DNA of 64,000 nucleotides from Ectobius pallidus (GCA_964059195.1 CAXKWD010000005.1:155153265-155217264), one strand, 5' to 3'. Shown: positions 1 through 11,876, counted from the stretch's first letter. The notes: a model not told the origin generated them from the letters alone. A program made the numbers and translations.

Positions 1-430
1 CATGCTGAGTGTCTAAATCAGTACAAAGTGAGAAGGAAAATGCTGTATGTCTTTGTGGCAATTCACATAGGCCTATACCTTTGCAGCAATTCACATAGAA
101 CGTTATACTTTTGTGGCAATTCACATATCTCGCACTAACCCCACCGCAATTTTGAGGCATTTCACCGACCCCGAGTAGTCTTTACAGGATGATCAACAAA
201 CCATGCATTTATTATTTTTCGAATTGAAATGGTAATGTTCTTATCTCCTAAAAACAAGCGATGCTCATATAGGGGCATGATTGATTTGATTTGTTTTTAC
301 TTGTATTAAATATGTATGTACGTATGTATGTAGTTAATACGAGTAAATTGCATTATAAATTATAAAAAAAATATATATTAAACTAAACAATATTTTAAAA
401 GGCACCATGTTAACTTTTATTTAATTTCAG
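1..430 (+). other. 3' part of gene A intron 1
   Basis: Intronic. From about position 20 it aligns with 15372-15593 in gene B (shared text such as GAGAAGGAAAATGCTGTATG), which shows that the A/B duplication extends left of the window. A short ATGT-rich run lies near 310-335. Nothing else recognised. Confidence 0.8.
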
Positions 431-564
431 GTAAGGGACCAAGCATTTGGGACACGGGTACCCATCTTCATCCTGAGTACGTGGTTGATAGGTCTAATGG
501 CGACATAGCGGCTGACTCTTATCACAAATTCCGAGAGGATGTGCAGTTACTTAAAGAACTAGGG
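431..564 (+). CDS. Gene A exon 2
   Basis: 134 nt, enters in phase 1 and leaves in phase 0 after the residues ELG. Encodes GKGPSIWDT followed by the [11 protein letters not shown] stretch typical of the GH1 N-terminal barrel. Acceptor TTTCAG, donor GTGAGT. Confidence 0.95.
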
Positions 565-1075
565 GTGAGTAAAGCAATGTATTCGTATGTGCAGGCAAAC
601 TATTTTTTTCGTCGTCCAGAAAGAAATAAATGGTGCAAACTATTGTATAAACTTTCTGAAATTTATACGTGTTAAGATTTCTATTACTGGGATATTTAGA
701 TTGACGAAAGAAATCGATATGTATGTATGTATCGGTATGTATATAAGAAATCGGTATCATTTAAAATTAATACACAGCCTCCAGTTTTAAAAAGATATGG
801 CCTAGTATCTTAGCGCATTACTGTACTGATACAATATTCTCCGTACAACGTCTCCGACATAGGCTACTGAATAAAAAAAATCTGGTCTGGCCACTAGATA
901 TCCTAGGCCAAGACAAATAAATCCAGAAAAAACAAAGTCAATATAATTATGACTTAGGCCATTTTTATGTGGGAATGTTTTTATGAACCTAAGCAGTACA
1001 ATAGCTCGTTACTTTTTTGGCATTAACATTTGTTCAAGAAAATAGAGCAATCTATATTTAAGCATACTGGTATTA

Positions 1076-1106
<31 letters not shown>

Positions 1107-4100
1107 GATATTATTATTGATTTTGTTATTGTTAATACTTAGCTTATTTTGGATATTTTAACTGCATACAAATCATACAACGTGTTAGGATATTTGGGAT
1201 TGCTATAGAGTCCATGTAGGGCAATAATTTATTCGTATGCATTTGTTTCTATTATTCTGTGATGCCTTCTTGACAGCTTTCAATTTAAGTGATTATGAAA
1301 TCAGGTGACATAACGGTGCCAGGGCAAGACATTTAATAACCACAAAATCTGATGTGAAATTCACATATCTTCCTCTGCCCAAATAAAAATGATTATGTAC
1401 GACATTCTCTTCGTGTAAATTGGTTGTAAAAATGAAGAGAATGTCGTTACCACGTCACATCGAATTCCCAGAAGATTACATAAAAAACTAAACTAAACTC
1501 CGTGGCTCTACATCCCTGGAGGGACTTGGCCTACCACCCGACCGCTGCGTCATCTCCCGTAGGCAGATGGCAGGATTGGGGGGGCATGTGGTCAGCATGC
1601 CGACACCCACGGCCGTTAATGGTGGTTTTCTTGACCGGAGCCGCTACTTCTCTATCAAGTAGCTCCTCAATTTTGAATCACGAGGCTGAGTGCACCCCTA
1701 CCAGACCTCCCTACCTCAGAAAAATCCGAGGAGGTACCGGGAATCGAACCCGGGCCGACGGATCTGTAGTCAGCGACGCTAACCACAAGACCACGCCGGC
1801 GGACGAAGATTACATAACCCAAATAAAATCTGATTAATGTACTCTCGTAACTTTCTTTACTTTAAGCATGGCCAATACATTTTCTCACTTCACATTCTGG
1901 TATAGAACAAGAGGCCATATTGCGAAGAGCACTTATTAACAGTGGATGGCTTATAACTACCTTTCAGAGATTTCTTCGAAAACATTTCAAATAAAAGTTT
2001 TAGCTTTAATATAAGCAACCCAAGTGCAAAATTTAAAGAAATTCGTTGGAGTCATTTCCGAGAAAATCGTGAAAACAAAAATTTCTTCACTCAAAGTCCC
2101 CTTAAAAATAAGAGAAACTCGTATAACATCTTCAGAAGGTACCTGGCCCAAATTCAAAATTATGTTTTCATACGATTTTCCGTTCTGGAGTTAGGCAGTT
2201 CACAGACACACATACACACACAGGCATGTTTTCGAAAATAATATTTTTTATTCAAGGGACCTCAAAACGTGTATTTATGTTAAAAATTCAACTTCGAATT
2301 TGGGGGCCGAAAACAATACTTCCTCTACCTATAAGTAGTACCTATGGTACGAGCAGAAGAAGTAAAAGTACTTTAAAAAATGCATAACAAAAATGCATTA
2401 AAATATTTTTAAATGACACAAAATTTAAAAAAAAAAAAAAAAAAAAAAATTACCAACAGATCATCCATTATTACTTATAATTAGTTTTTCGAGAACGGAT
2501 AAGTTGATTGTAAAAACAATTTAAGGATTGCATTTAAATTTATTATATAAAACGCTCTTATTTTGTTACCAACAAAGTAAGTAAATTGCAATCACAAAAA
2601 AGCAAAATAGGTTTTACATTCATTGTGATGTGAACTACTACCCTTTTGAATCTGCTCAGTTATACCCCTTCCAACCTGTAGGCCAGTTGTTCGTCCTATG
2701 ATGCAGGACTTTTGGGCCATTTCTCTGTACCTGAACTTCTTTAAATCCATAGGCAATTAATCGGCAGCGATAGTCTAGTGATAACACAAGCTATTATGTT
2801 TCAGGTAGATGTGTATAGATTCTCAATCTCGTGGCCGAGAGTTCTGCCAACTGGTCGGGTGAATAACGTGAATGAAAAAGGAGTACAGTACTACATGAAG
2901 CTCATTGATTTGCTGCTGGCGAATGGAATACAACCAATGGTAAGTAGACTGAAGCACTCAAACAAGGGATTACAATTTAAAATTATGTTTAGTTACGTGA
3001 TACAGATTCCAGTAGGCTATCGATCAACATCCCAAGGTGTGAAACAAATTTATTTACATATAATGAGATACATAAGATATTTACCAGAATGGGCAAGATG
3101 CTTGTGTTCGGGTACAGTTCAGATTATTCTAAGGTACGCAAGATATTTGATGGGAAATATAAATTTTAATAATGTAACTTATGCAGATGACGTAGTCCTG
3201 ATAGCCAGGACGGAAAATAACTTACAACGATTGCTGCACCAATTTGTTATAAATGCAGAACATTTTAATATGATAGTTTCGACTGAAAAAACAAAATGTA
3301 TGTGCATTTCAAGAGAGCCACTAAGGTGTAAATTAGAAACAAATAGAAAGATCATTGAAGAAGTAATGAGCTATAAGTATCTACGGGTTGACATAACAAG
3401 TCACCGTAATGTTGTGAATGAAGTAAGGCACCAGGTCCAAAAAGCATCAAGAATATCAGGTTGTCTGAGGGACAGAATTCGGAGAAATAAATACTTAAAA
3501 GTTGAAAGTAGAATTAAAACATATAAAACAGCGGTCAGACCGATAATGATGTAAAGAGCAGATACTAGAGCAGAAACCAGCAAAACCAGTAGAAATGAAC
3601 GCACTAAGGGCTATATTAGGAAAAACAAAATTAAATAAAGTAAGAAATGAGTAAGACAAGAATGTAGAATAGGAATAGAAGAAATTAAAGAATTTGTAAA
3701 AATCAGGAGAAAAGAGTGGAATGTCCATGTAGACCGAGCAGAAGAAAGAAAATTAATAAAATCTGCTCGGGATATGAAACCACGAGGTAAAAGAGAGAGA
3801 GTTCGACCCAAAAAACGGTGGATAGAAGGGTGTCTGTCTTTCCCTTCAGACTCAGCGTGAAGACAAAGAGGCAAGGGCCTATACAAAAGAAAAGAAGAAG
3901 AAATGAAATACAAATAAATAACACAAAAATGTAACTTAAAATCCATTACCTAGAATATTGAAATGCATAACTTATGAAATAAGATATTTAATATTTTTGT
4001 AGAATTTTTTGCTGTTAATATTTTCTAATCTGGATATTACCTAATTGTGAAGTTATAGAATCTTGGATCATAAAAAATGACTAAGTTTGGAGTCAGCCGA

Positions 4101-7100
4101 GGTAAAGTATTCGGAATTCTTCTTATATTGTAGCTATGAGGTTCAGATACGTGTACGTTTCGGTATTTGTGAAAGTATTTTATAAATGTGAGCTTATAAA
4201 TCTGACTATTGTCATAATATTAAATAAAGGAAATAACAGTTCTGTTGGATACTCTATAGGGTTTTCTAATGAAATTTTTATTATTCTCAGGAATTTACTT
4301 TTAAGCTTATATTAAAAGTGCAATTTGTATTGTGTTATTAGTGTTATATTTCTCTTTCTTTGCCATGTGCCTTGGAATTGTCTATATGGAACAACAATAG
4401 GCCCACTGCCACATAGATCTGACCAGCGAAATATAGGCTATATAAGTTATTTGTATTGCGATAAAGAGACTATGTAGTCAGGATGTGTTTAATTTGAGTA
4501 AAGCGAAATCTTATTCTTGCAAGAAAATACGCTCCAAGTGAGTCTATGATAATGAAAAGGTTAAGATGATGAAATAGAAACTCCCTCTAGGATTATGGGA
4601 TAACAAGTTATGTTTTTCTTGCAAATAAGTATGGTTTGCGACTCTGTTAAGGAAGTTAGGAATGTTGGAGGAGGAAAGTTTCCCGGCTTCCTCTATAGAA
4701 ACTGCTCCTTTTAGAACTGGCTTCGCACCACTTGACCGGTTCCTTGGGAGGATCGTTACAACCTTCGTCTTCTACATTTCCACTCTTAAATTTCTTGAGT
4801 CCCTAAGTTGTGTCACTATCCTCAACCTGTGATATAATGGCACTTCATTGATTGCACTACTTGTCAAGTTATATGGTATTTCTTTTATTCCTTTGTGGTG
4901 AACCGGTCCCAACATTGTCACAGAATAAACTCGATGTAATGGTTACAAAATTACAGTAAATGAATTATGTATATTCTTAGGTCACGATGTACCACTGGGA
5001 TTTGCCTCAGCCATTTCAGGATCTCGGAGGTTGGCCCAACCCCATCATTGCTGAATACTTCGTGGACTACGCCGGATTTCTGTTCCGTACTTTTGGACAC
5101 AAGGTAAGATACTTATCTACGGCTATAAGCACATATAAAACTTAACAAGCGCAAGCAACATATTGATAATGATCATAATTTCATATCAACCTAATATTGT
5201 CAACAACGTGTTCAAAACTTGTAAGAAAGCTGTTTTTATAACATAAACTGTCTTTATCCTTTGCAAATTTGTATATTTCTTTCTTAAATTTATAATTTCA
5301 ATTGAAATTTTTATTAGAAATAATAAGTTATATTTATTTACTGATTAATTTTCAATTTACAGTAAAAATGAAAATTTAAAATATTCAAATGTTTAATGTT
5401 AATAAAGTACGTTTGTAAAATGTAGCATGCTTACAATATTGTGATATTAATTGTACATTGCATAGTTTGCAATTCAAGGGTAATTAATAAATTTAAATGC
5501 ATCAAATGTTAAGAAACCTTTATAAGTGTATGTATACAGTGCACGCCGCTTATTGTGATCACTTCGGAATGCAGTTAATCTGATCATATTAACCCCGCTT
5601 CGAGGTGCATTTCAAGAATAAAGTGCGACGGACGGGGAAAAAACGACCTCAGATTCGAGTTCCCTAGCCCAAAAACACTCTGCATAGTGAGTTTTGTCCA
5701 AATCATTCAATGTTTTCCCATTTAGGCGTGCGTTCAATGATCCCCTTCTGTAATCCCCTTCTGTAATCTCTGCGAATCCTAAATAAATGAATCAAGATAG
5801 CATCCGAGCAAGGCCGTTTTCCACAACAATCGAATTGCTGATATGGAAGATATTTCGTCTCCTAAAAAGTATTTTATTTTTGGAATTAAAAATCAAAATT
5901 TTCCAAAATCTTTTCTTAGTGTGCATTTACATTATGAAACGAAGATACTGTCAAAATTCCAAGTCTCTACTTGTTACAGTTTAGGCTCTACGTCGATTCT
6001 TTGTCAGGCAGACAGTCAGGACAAAGCCGCTTATATGGATAGAGAAAATATATCACGATATTGTATTTTTCTAATACCCCATTTATTTTGTTAAATTATA
6101 TTGGAGGTCTGCTTCTTTACTAGTCAGCAGGCCCTACCACTAATTCGTAAAACTTATATCTTACTGACGTCTTGCCTCGCAGGTGAAATGGTGGATAACC
6201 ATAAACGAACCTATCCTAATTGGCATGGGATATGCAACGGGAATCATTCCAGTGGCCCCGTTTGTGGAGCAGCCAGGAATTGGCGACTACCTCGCAGTAT
6301 ATACAATACTTCTTGCGCACGCCCGAACATACCGCTTATATGACAAAGTCTACAGATCCAGTCAAAATGGCAAAGTGGGAATATCTCTGAGTGTGAACTG
6401 GTATGAACCCAAGACTAAATGCCAGGAGGACATAGAAGCTGCAGAACGCGCTATTCAATTTGAGGTAAGTAACACTACGTGGTAAACAAAGCAATGGAAA
6501 ATAATTTTTTTAGTACACGCTCTCTAAAACAGCTGCTTGTCGGACTGGTAACACGTCGAAAAATTGCATTTTAGCAACCAAGGCCGCTAAAATTGCATAA
6601 AACTGCATTCAAACTGCATTCAAATTGCACTTTTATCGGCCTTGTCCTTTAAAGTCGTCATGGCAATCTATAAACAAAATCTAGGTGGCAATGACCAGTC
6701 ACACCAACATTAACATGGATTTAAGCATATAATTGGTCATAAAACAACAAATTTAAGCCAACATGTTTCTTTATGATAATCAGAAACTTTACCAGGGTTT
6801 TTCGCAAAACAGAGTAGCGTACTTCATCATATTACAACAGATATAAGCCAACAACTTTTCACATCTTCATTCACATAGCTTACCATGGATGTACCAGCAT
6901 TTAATTGCAATATATTCCCTATTCCTTCTGCCGTGATGTTGCTGGCACCAGCTCCAATTTAATGTTTCTGGGTTGGAGTGAAATTTCCTCGGGATTATCA
7001 TTCATATTTTCACCAGCTTTTCAGAAATACTAGTTTGTATTTATTATTGTTTACAAATCAGCGACTCATGTAACGCATATATAGCCTACCGCATTTCGTA

Positions 7101-9225
7101 TTTGTACGTACGGTTCATTGTTGTTTTGCGTTTCAGAGAGCCGTGAGAATATGGCTTACTACCTTTCATTATAATTAATTATATACGTTATTTTTGTTTC
7201 GTTTAATATAATTTAGAGAGCTTTTACTAAAAAAATATTGTATGCACCACGTACGCAATAACTTTATCGGACTCATCCAGTATTTCAGCCTCGGCTTACG
7301 CCTCGGCCGCTATACTAGATTCGTCCGCTAAAGCGTTATTTTGCGTAATTGATACATAAATAGGTATTATGTACAGTCCAGTGCACGGAAACGTTCTGAG
7401 GATACTGGATTCTTCTCGTGTTTTTTTTAATTTTTTAATATAAAGTTGGCATTAGTTCTCCCTGTCATCTGTGTTCCACGGGTGAGTCAATCTCGAGAGC
7501 CTTTTTTCACACTGGATCACAAGTGACAGTCACAAAATTTTATGATTGCCAACAATGCAAGTTGTATAATACACAATTCAGTTGTTTAATCGAGCTCAGC
7601 GAAACTAGTTATCCAGCCACGAGTTTAGATTTGATAAATAGGCCTACTGCAGATTTTTTAAGTGAAGTGGAATGTCGACCTGTCATAAGCGATTACCAAA
7701 TTGTTTTATCATGTAGCTATTATTAGCAATACCAGCGGTCACCGTCACAAGTGAACACACATGGGTGGAGCTATAGGGTGGATGTTTAAACACCTCCTAG
7801 CAAGTCTCCTGTTTGGATTTCCCTTGCAAAGTCACATATCTTATTTGTCATGTCTTAACAATTACACACTTTTCCTTAGCTTGGATTGTATGCACACCCT
7901 ATATTCAGCAGTCTCGGAGATTACCCTGATGTTGTGAAGGAAAGAGTGGCAGACAACAGCAAAGCTGAAGGATATTCCCGATCAAGGCTACCAAGCTTCA
8001 CTTCAGACGAGGTAGACATAATCAGAGGTTCGGCAGATTTCTTCGGATTGAATCATTACACTTCTTACTGGGCAGAAAATGGCGTCGAAGGACACGAGCC
8101 CTCTAGAGAAAGAGATGCTGGTGCCATTGTTTCCCAAGATCCGAGTTGTAATACCACAGCCAGCAGCTGGCTAACGGTAAGTGAAATGCATTCACAAGAG
8201 TACTAAAGTAAGTTCACATCTTTGATGCAATAAACAACTTGATATTTCTTGGATACCCGACCATAATTCGGCAAACACGTTTCCGCGTAACAGTAGAAAA
8301 CAGTTGCTGATGTTTAGATTCTACCGCCATTTATTAAGTGCCAGAATCAGAATGGCACTTTATGAGATTGTGTGGTGGACGCGAAAATGTCTGTCCGTCC
8401 GTCTGTCTGTATGTCCCAATTTAGTGCCTACTTTATAGTAATATATTCGACAGGATTTATCAAATGCAAATCAGTTCTCATGGCAACATATTGTTATACA
8501 GTGTTCATATACGGCTTTGGAAGTTGCAATACAGATACTTTTGACAAATAACACAATCCACATATGCTTATCAAGCTAGACGTTTGTTCTTACGTAAGTC
8601 CTGCTTAATGAATCGATCTGGAGCTTAACTCTAAAATCGATAAAAAAAATCTATTTTCTGCATATCATAATTGCAATTATCACTGATTAAAGAAAAACAT
8701 TCTGGCACATTGTTACATCAGTTTACCTTATTTTATTTTTATCACGGTAGTGAACCAAAGGTTTTACACATTTTATTGCATGTCTTACAAAGCTGAATTT
8801 TAATGTTTCAGGTGGTTCCGTACGGGTTCCGAAAAACCTTCGAATGGATCAAGGAAAGGTATAATAATCCTCCGGTATTCGTGACAGAGAATGGAGTCTC
8901 AGACCATGGTCAACTTGAGGACAACGAAAGAGTGAACTATCTCGTGGCTTTCATGAACGAGATGAACAAAGCGAAGAAGTTAGATGGATGTAACATAATC
9001 GGATATACGGTATGGAGTTTGTTGGACAATTTTCAATGGACTGCAGGTTACACAGAATATTTCGGTGTGTACAGTGTTAACTTCACCGATCCTAACCGAC
9101 CTCGAACAACTAAGAAATCTGCACGTGTCTTGAGAAAGATCTTTCGGACTCGAAATCTACCAAAACACATTCCCGACGGATATTGCGGTAAATGTGGGCC
9201 AACGATTCCCTTCAGAAATAACTAG
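431..9225 (+). CDS. Gene A: GH1 beta-glycosidase, 5'-partial (exons 2-7)
   Basis: Retaining family 1 glycoside hydrolase, expected to hydrolyse beta-glucosides or related beta-glycosides outside the cell. Exons: 431-564, 2805-2939, 4981-5103, 6183-6464, 7880-8176, 8812-9225; all borders are AG/GT and the parts join in one frame to 460 complete residues plus a split first codon. Exon 1 (signal peptide and SAYQ-type motif) must lie left of the window. Visible hallmarks: YHWDLPQ, TINEP with the acid/base Glu, FGLNHYT, VTENG with the nucleophile Glu, and WSLLDNFQW. The last motif normally reads NFEW; the Glu that binds the sugar O4/O6 is Gln here (codon 9034-9036). The C-terminal tail holds the pair GYCGKC. 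It is a near copy of gene B, 15 kb downstream, including introns. Family assignment is certain; the substrate cannot be told from sequence. Confidence 0.94.
1348..2366. mobile_element. TIR-type element, gene A-specific insertion
   Basis: Absent from the paralogous place in gene B, where the flanks run together near 16498. The ends carry the short inverted motif CTTCCTCTGC / GCAGAAGAAG. The same sequence family (text around CTCAAAACGTGTATTTATG and GGTACGAGCAGA) recurs at 35095-35755 and, more decayed, at about 61000-61320. No coding capacity seen. Exact ends are uncertain by about 10 bases. Confidence 0.65.
1484..1804 (-). mobile_element. tRNA-derived SINE, family 1, copy 1
   Basis: Read on the - strand it begins CGCCGGCGTGGTCTTGTGG, an A-box-like tRNA start, followed by GGGTTCGATTCCCGG, a perfect B box and T-arm. 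It ends in TTTAG repeats (AAACTAAACT on the + strand). It is flanked by a 13-bp target duplication GAAGATTACATAA at 1471-1483 and 1805-1817, and sits inside the 1348-2366 element. A second copy is at 57792-58090. Confidence 0.9.
2805..2939 (+). CDS. Gene A exon 3
   Basis: 135 nt, phase 0 to phase 0. Encodes [17 protein letters not shown], the conserved YRFSISWxRxLP block of GH1, and ends at QPM before the donor GTAAGT. Reading continues open into the intron up to 3554, but the homologous exon of gene B supports this splice site. Confidence 0.95.
2940..4980 (+). other. Gene A intron 3
   Basis: The first 120 bases and the last 600 align with gene B intron 3 (17024-18016). The middle (about 3061-4380) is private to A and holds the retrotransposon fragment below; 3900-4380 shows nothing I recognise. 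Confidence 0.75.
3148..3865 (+). mobile_element. Non-LTR retrotransposon fragment (reverse transcriptase, 3' part)
   Basis: The + frame reads [10 protein letters not shown], the YxDD catalytic motif of reverse transcriptase, followed by the thumb-type stretch with KTKCMCIS and [12 protein letters not shown]. The frame is interrupted by TAA at 3552-3554; similarity-like text continues downstream to RGKRER and RPKKRWIEG in other frames. The 5' half of the element is absent. It is a dead fragment inserted in gene A intron 3, missing from gene B. Confidence 0.85.
4981..5103 (+). CDS. Gene A exon 4
   Basis: 123 nt, phase 0 to 0. Encodes [10 protein letters not shown] (glycone-binding His) and the LGGWPNP stretch, ending GHK before GTAAGA. 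Confidence 0.95.
5104..6182 (+). other. Gene A intron 4, with a shared repeat at about 5596-6090
   Basis: Aligns with gene B intron 4. The stretch from about 5596 (CGCTTCGAGGTGCATTTC) to 6090 belongs to a repeat also seen at 18916-19400 in gene B and at about 28690-29095 in gene C intron 3 (common text TGTCAAAATTCCAAGTCTCT). Short ORFs here show no homology that I recognise. Confidence 0.65.
6183..6464 (+). CDS. Gene A exon 5, acid/base catalytic exon
   Basis: 282 nt, phase 0 to 0. Starts [10 protein letters not shown]: Asn and the acid/base Glu are intact. Also carries [10 protein letters not shown] and [13 protein letters not shown]. It spans two segments that are separate exons in gene D. 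Confidence 0.96.
6465..7879 (+). other. Gene A intron 5, with an 860-bp private insertion
   Basis: Compared with gene B intron 5 (19770-20385), gene A carries an extra segment from about 6509 to 7367: the flanks AAAATAATTTT and ATGTACAGTCCAGTG are adjacent in B. The insert has no ORF of note; I could not find convincing terminal repeats or a target duplication. Confidence 0.65.
7880..8176 (+). CDS. Gene A exon 6
   Basis: 297 nt, phase 0 to 0. Encodes [22 protein letters not shown] and [15 protein letters not shown], including the conserved Asn/Tyr pair near the nucleophile. Ends at WLT before GTAAGT. The two halves are separate exons in genes C and D. Confidence 0.95.
8177..8811 (+). other. 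Gene A intron 6
   Basis: Short intron almost filled by the miniature element at 8334-8712; the rest aligns with gene B intron 6. Confidence 0.8.
8334..8712 (+). mobile_element. Miniature TIR element, AAGTGCCAGAAT family
   Basis: Begins AAGTGCCAGAAT and ends with the inverse (ATTCTGGCAC), with a GTCC/GTCT-rich run near 8390-8412. Other copies: 20860-21398, 42139-42590 (reverse), 47684-47905 (truncated), 59723-60443. Relative to the gene B copy it has lost about 100 bases in the middle. It was in place before the A/B duplication. Confidence 0.75.
8812..9225 (+). CDS. Gene A exon 7 (terminal), nucleophile exon
   Basis: 414 nt including the TAG stop. Contains [14 protein letters not shown] (nucleophile Glu), [15 protein letters not shown] and [16 protein letters not shown]. 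In gene C this stretch is split into three exons. Confidence 0.96.
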   Translation: MVPYGFRKTFEWIKERYNNPPVFVTENGVSDHGQLEDNERVNYLVAFMNEMNKAKKLDGCNIIGYTVWSLLDNFQWTAGYTEYFGVYSVNFTDPNRPRTTKKSARVLRKIFRTRNLPKHIPDGYCGKCGPTIPFRNN

Positions 9226-9860
9226 TAAATTTGAACATACGAATATATCAATGTAAAGAACGACCATCGGTAGAAAGTGGTGCAAATTCAAAAAGTTCTT
9301 TCTGAGAAAATTGCAAAAACTTATAAATAGAATTTCTTACTGTATAAGACTATTTCTGTTTTTGGTTGGGAAAGTTTGTGCTATAAAAAGTACCAGTAGG
9401 TTTACGATAGAATGGTTTCGTATTGTTTTCGCAATACTTTTTTAAAGAACTAAAGTTTAATAACTACAGCCCGGACTTGTATGCAAAATGCTTGTCTTTT
9501 TTATATATTTAAAAGTATGCGTAAATTATATATTTTGTAAGTAGCACTTTTCCTGACAATTTGACCAGTGTTTGTTAATGCATAGAAATGCATATTCCAG
9601 GGGGAAATGCAAAATTATGTTTTAAATGAAAAAAAAAATGCGTGTTTTACTCTAAAATGTGGTATTAAATTATATTTCCCCTTTAGACAGTTAATAATAC
9701 TGGTACTTAATAAAGTGTTTGTAACCAGTCCATATATTTTTTATTTATATGTATATTTATTTATAAATGGATGGATGTATTTATGTATGTACTCTGGAAT
9801 CCCTGGAGCTTAAACTGAATAATGTGCAGCATCAGAGTTTCTTAGAAAAATAAACAAATG

Positions 9861-10072
9861 GTCCCAGATGAGTCTACATTGCGCAAAAACTATGACGCAC
9901 AGTGTTTTCAGGATGTAATTTCTAAAATACTGGATACTGTAGTTGGTGCAATGAAAGTGGGTAGCAAATCATTCCTCTTGAATACTCAAGTACTTGACCA
10001 GGTAAATCATAGCACGGTTGTAAAATTGTTCAATGACTCGTTAGCTTTCTTGTGGATAGGAAGAATAAAGTA
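9861..10072 (+). pseudogene. hAT transposase-like fragment
   Basis: The open frame reads VPDESTLRKNY, then CFQDVISKILD, and later NHSTVVKLFNDSLAFLW. These words resemble the RNase-H-type region of arthropod hAT-like (BED/DUF659-type) proteins, but the segment with the catalytic Asp is missing between them. A shorter copy of the first part lies at 22777-22881. Interpreted as a transposon-derived relic and not a gene. Confidence 0.6.
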
Positions 10073-10984
10073 AGGCAATGTATTTTTATGTCTCAGTGTT
10101 GGTACTCCATATATGGTTAAAGCGGGTGCTGCATTGAAAGTTCTTTATCCCAAATTAATTCACCTGAATTGCTTTCCTTGCTCACGGTTTACATCGTGTC
10201 CTCCCCCCCTCCAAATTGTTGATTTGATTTTTGATCGTTTGTTTTGGCATATAATGGTGCATATTTTTAAAATTATTCATGCATACTTGCATGCATATTT
10301 CATTATTTTTTTATTATGCATACAAATCCGGGCTCTATATAATAATTAATACCACAATGTTTGCAAAAGATCATGAAATTAATAGTAAAAATCTGATGTG
10401 ACGTTCACATCATATTTTAGCATCTTAGTACATATAATAGGCATAAGTATCCAGCCTGAAATTAAAAAAAAATAGTTTAACAGTAAAGTTGCCAGTATTC
10501 ACGTATTATCCTTGCAGAGAAACGCAAGACTCAATTTTACGCTAATTATGCTATAAATACCTTATAGCTTCTTCTTTGAATGTTGCGACCAAAAACGCAG
10601 GCTATAGGCCTAGACCACTGCCTTCTAAACTGTATTACTCGTGTATACACTGCCTGTCATATACGGCTAATTTTGCGTAAGCGGCGACATTACAGATGGC
10701 AGCTCCTTTCACACCCAGCTACAATACCCTTTACATTACCGTATGCTGTGTTGCCCTCTGAAGTATGAACTCGGAAACTGAAATATGCTGGTTGTTGTTG
10801 TTCTTATTTGACGACGGCGTTGGTGCCTTCATTGACCTTATACCGTCGGATTAGGGGTAGATTACTCTTGAGTTTTACGTGTATTTTGTTCCGTTATGTT
10901 TTTTTTTAATTTTTATATTCATGATTAATTATTTGGACAGTTCAGTAAATCTTATACTATATTTCTATGGGTCTTCATAGTTTC

Positions 10985-11290
10985 ATCTTGCATTTTTTCA
11001 GATGGTTGAGTAAAATCTGAAGGACTTCCTTTTTCGGTTCATCTGTTGATGTGCATAATTGGTAATGGTAAACCAACTTTGTGTAGATCTTGAATGAATG
11101 CTGATATGTGTGGGTTGCGAAGACAACCAGATAATACGTGGTGTAGATCTCCTAACTGACCACACTCGCACATGGGCGACTGTATTCTTTGCATTCAATG
11201 TAGGTATTTGGGTGTTAATGCTGTTCCCAATCGGAGATGCATAATAATTATGGATTCTCTGGCAGGCAGTTTGATGGTATCGAACCTCCG
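10985..11290 (-). mobile_element. Non-LTR retrotransposon remnant, C-terminal end of ORF2
   Basis: On the - strand the frame reads MHLRLGTALTPKYLH and then PMCECGQLGDLHHVLSGC, the Cys/His-rich end typical of the C-terminus of arthropod non-LTR polyproteins (CxC...HH...C), followed by a stop near 11037. The frames are shifted relative to each other, so it is dead. Confidence 0.75.
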
Positions 11291-11339
11291 AGATAGCACG
11301 AAGAATAGGTCAAGATACGACAGTCGCACATACACTCGT

Positions 11340-11546
11340 TCCGAAGAAGGCTCGGATGGAATGAAGGTGATGATAACGGCCATATGATATTCGGGGACCA
11401 AGGAGTCTAAAGTTTCCCAATGTTGAACTCACAGGCGAGGAAAATCCCCAGAAAATTCCAACTAAGAAATTTGTTCCGACTAGGAATTGCACACAGGCCC
11501 GCTGCGTGAGGAGTGAGAACGCATCCCCTACGCCACAGCAGTGGAC
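11340..11546 (-). mobile_element. tRNA-derived SINE (decayed)
   Basis: Read on the - strand: TGGCGTAGGGGATGCG (A-box-like) followed some 40 bases later by TGTGCAATTCC (degenerate B box). No target duplication found. Confidence 0.55.
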
Positions 11547-11745
11547 TAATTTACTTATCAATGAATATAAATAAATAGTGCAAAATATGTTGCGCAAACT
11601 TTCTGACATACACGTGTTAAAAACTAGCACAGAATCAAGTACACTATAGAGGGAATTAATTTTTTGAAATACATTTGTTTATTACTAACGGTATCTAGAA
11701 CGGAAGGCATCAGGGCCGATCTTTATGTACAATGCTTTTTCCCTG

Positions 11746-11876
<131 letters not shown>

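Larger units (their letters stand above)
565..2804 (+). other. Gene A intron 2
   Basis: Aligns with gene B intron 2 (15728-16888) at both ends. A (TTA)n run lies at about 1071-1130. At 1320 begins a sequence CAGGGCAAGACATTTAATA that also starts the element at 12496 and occurs at 16472 in gene B, so an old hAT-like end is shared by both paralogs. A 1-kb insertion at about 1348-2366 is present only in A. Confidence 0.75.

Noticed and set aside
1740..1804. tRNA gene on the - strand
   Set aside because: It is the head of a SINE: the full unit has a target duplication and a second copy at 57792-58090.
1502..1837. 111-aa ORF
   Set aside because: Lies across the SINE; SINEs are non-coding.
2778..3554. 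An open frame joining gene A exon 3 to reverse transcriptase text, suggesting a GH1-RT fusion
   Set aside because: A perfect donor GTAAGT follows exon 3 at 2940, gene B splices at the same place, and the RT part is a decayed fragment in the intron.
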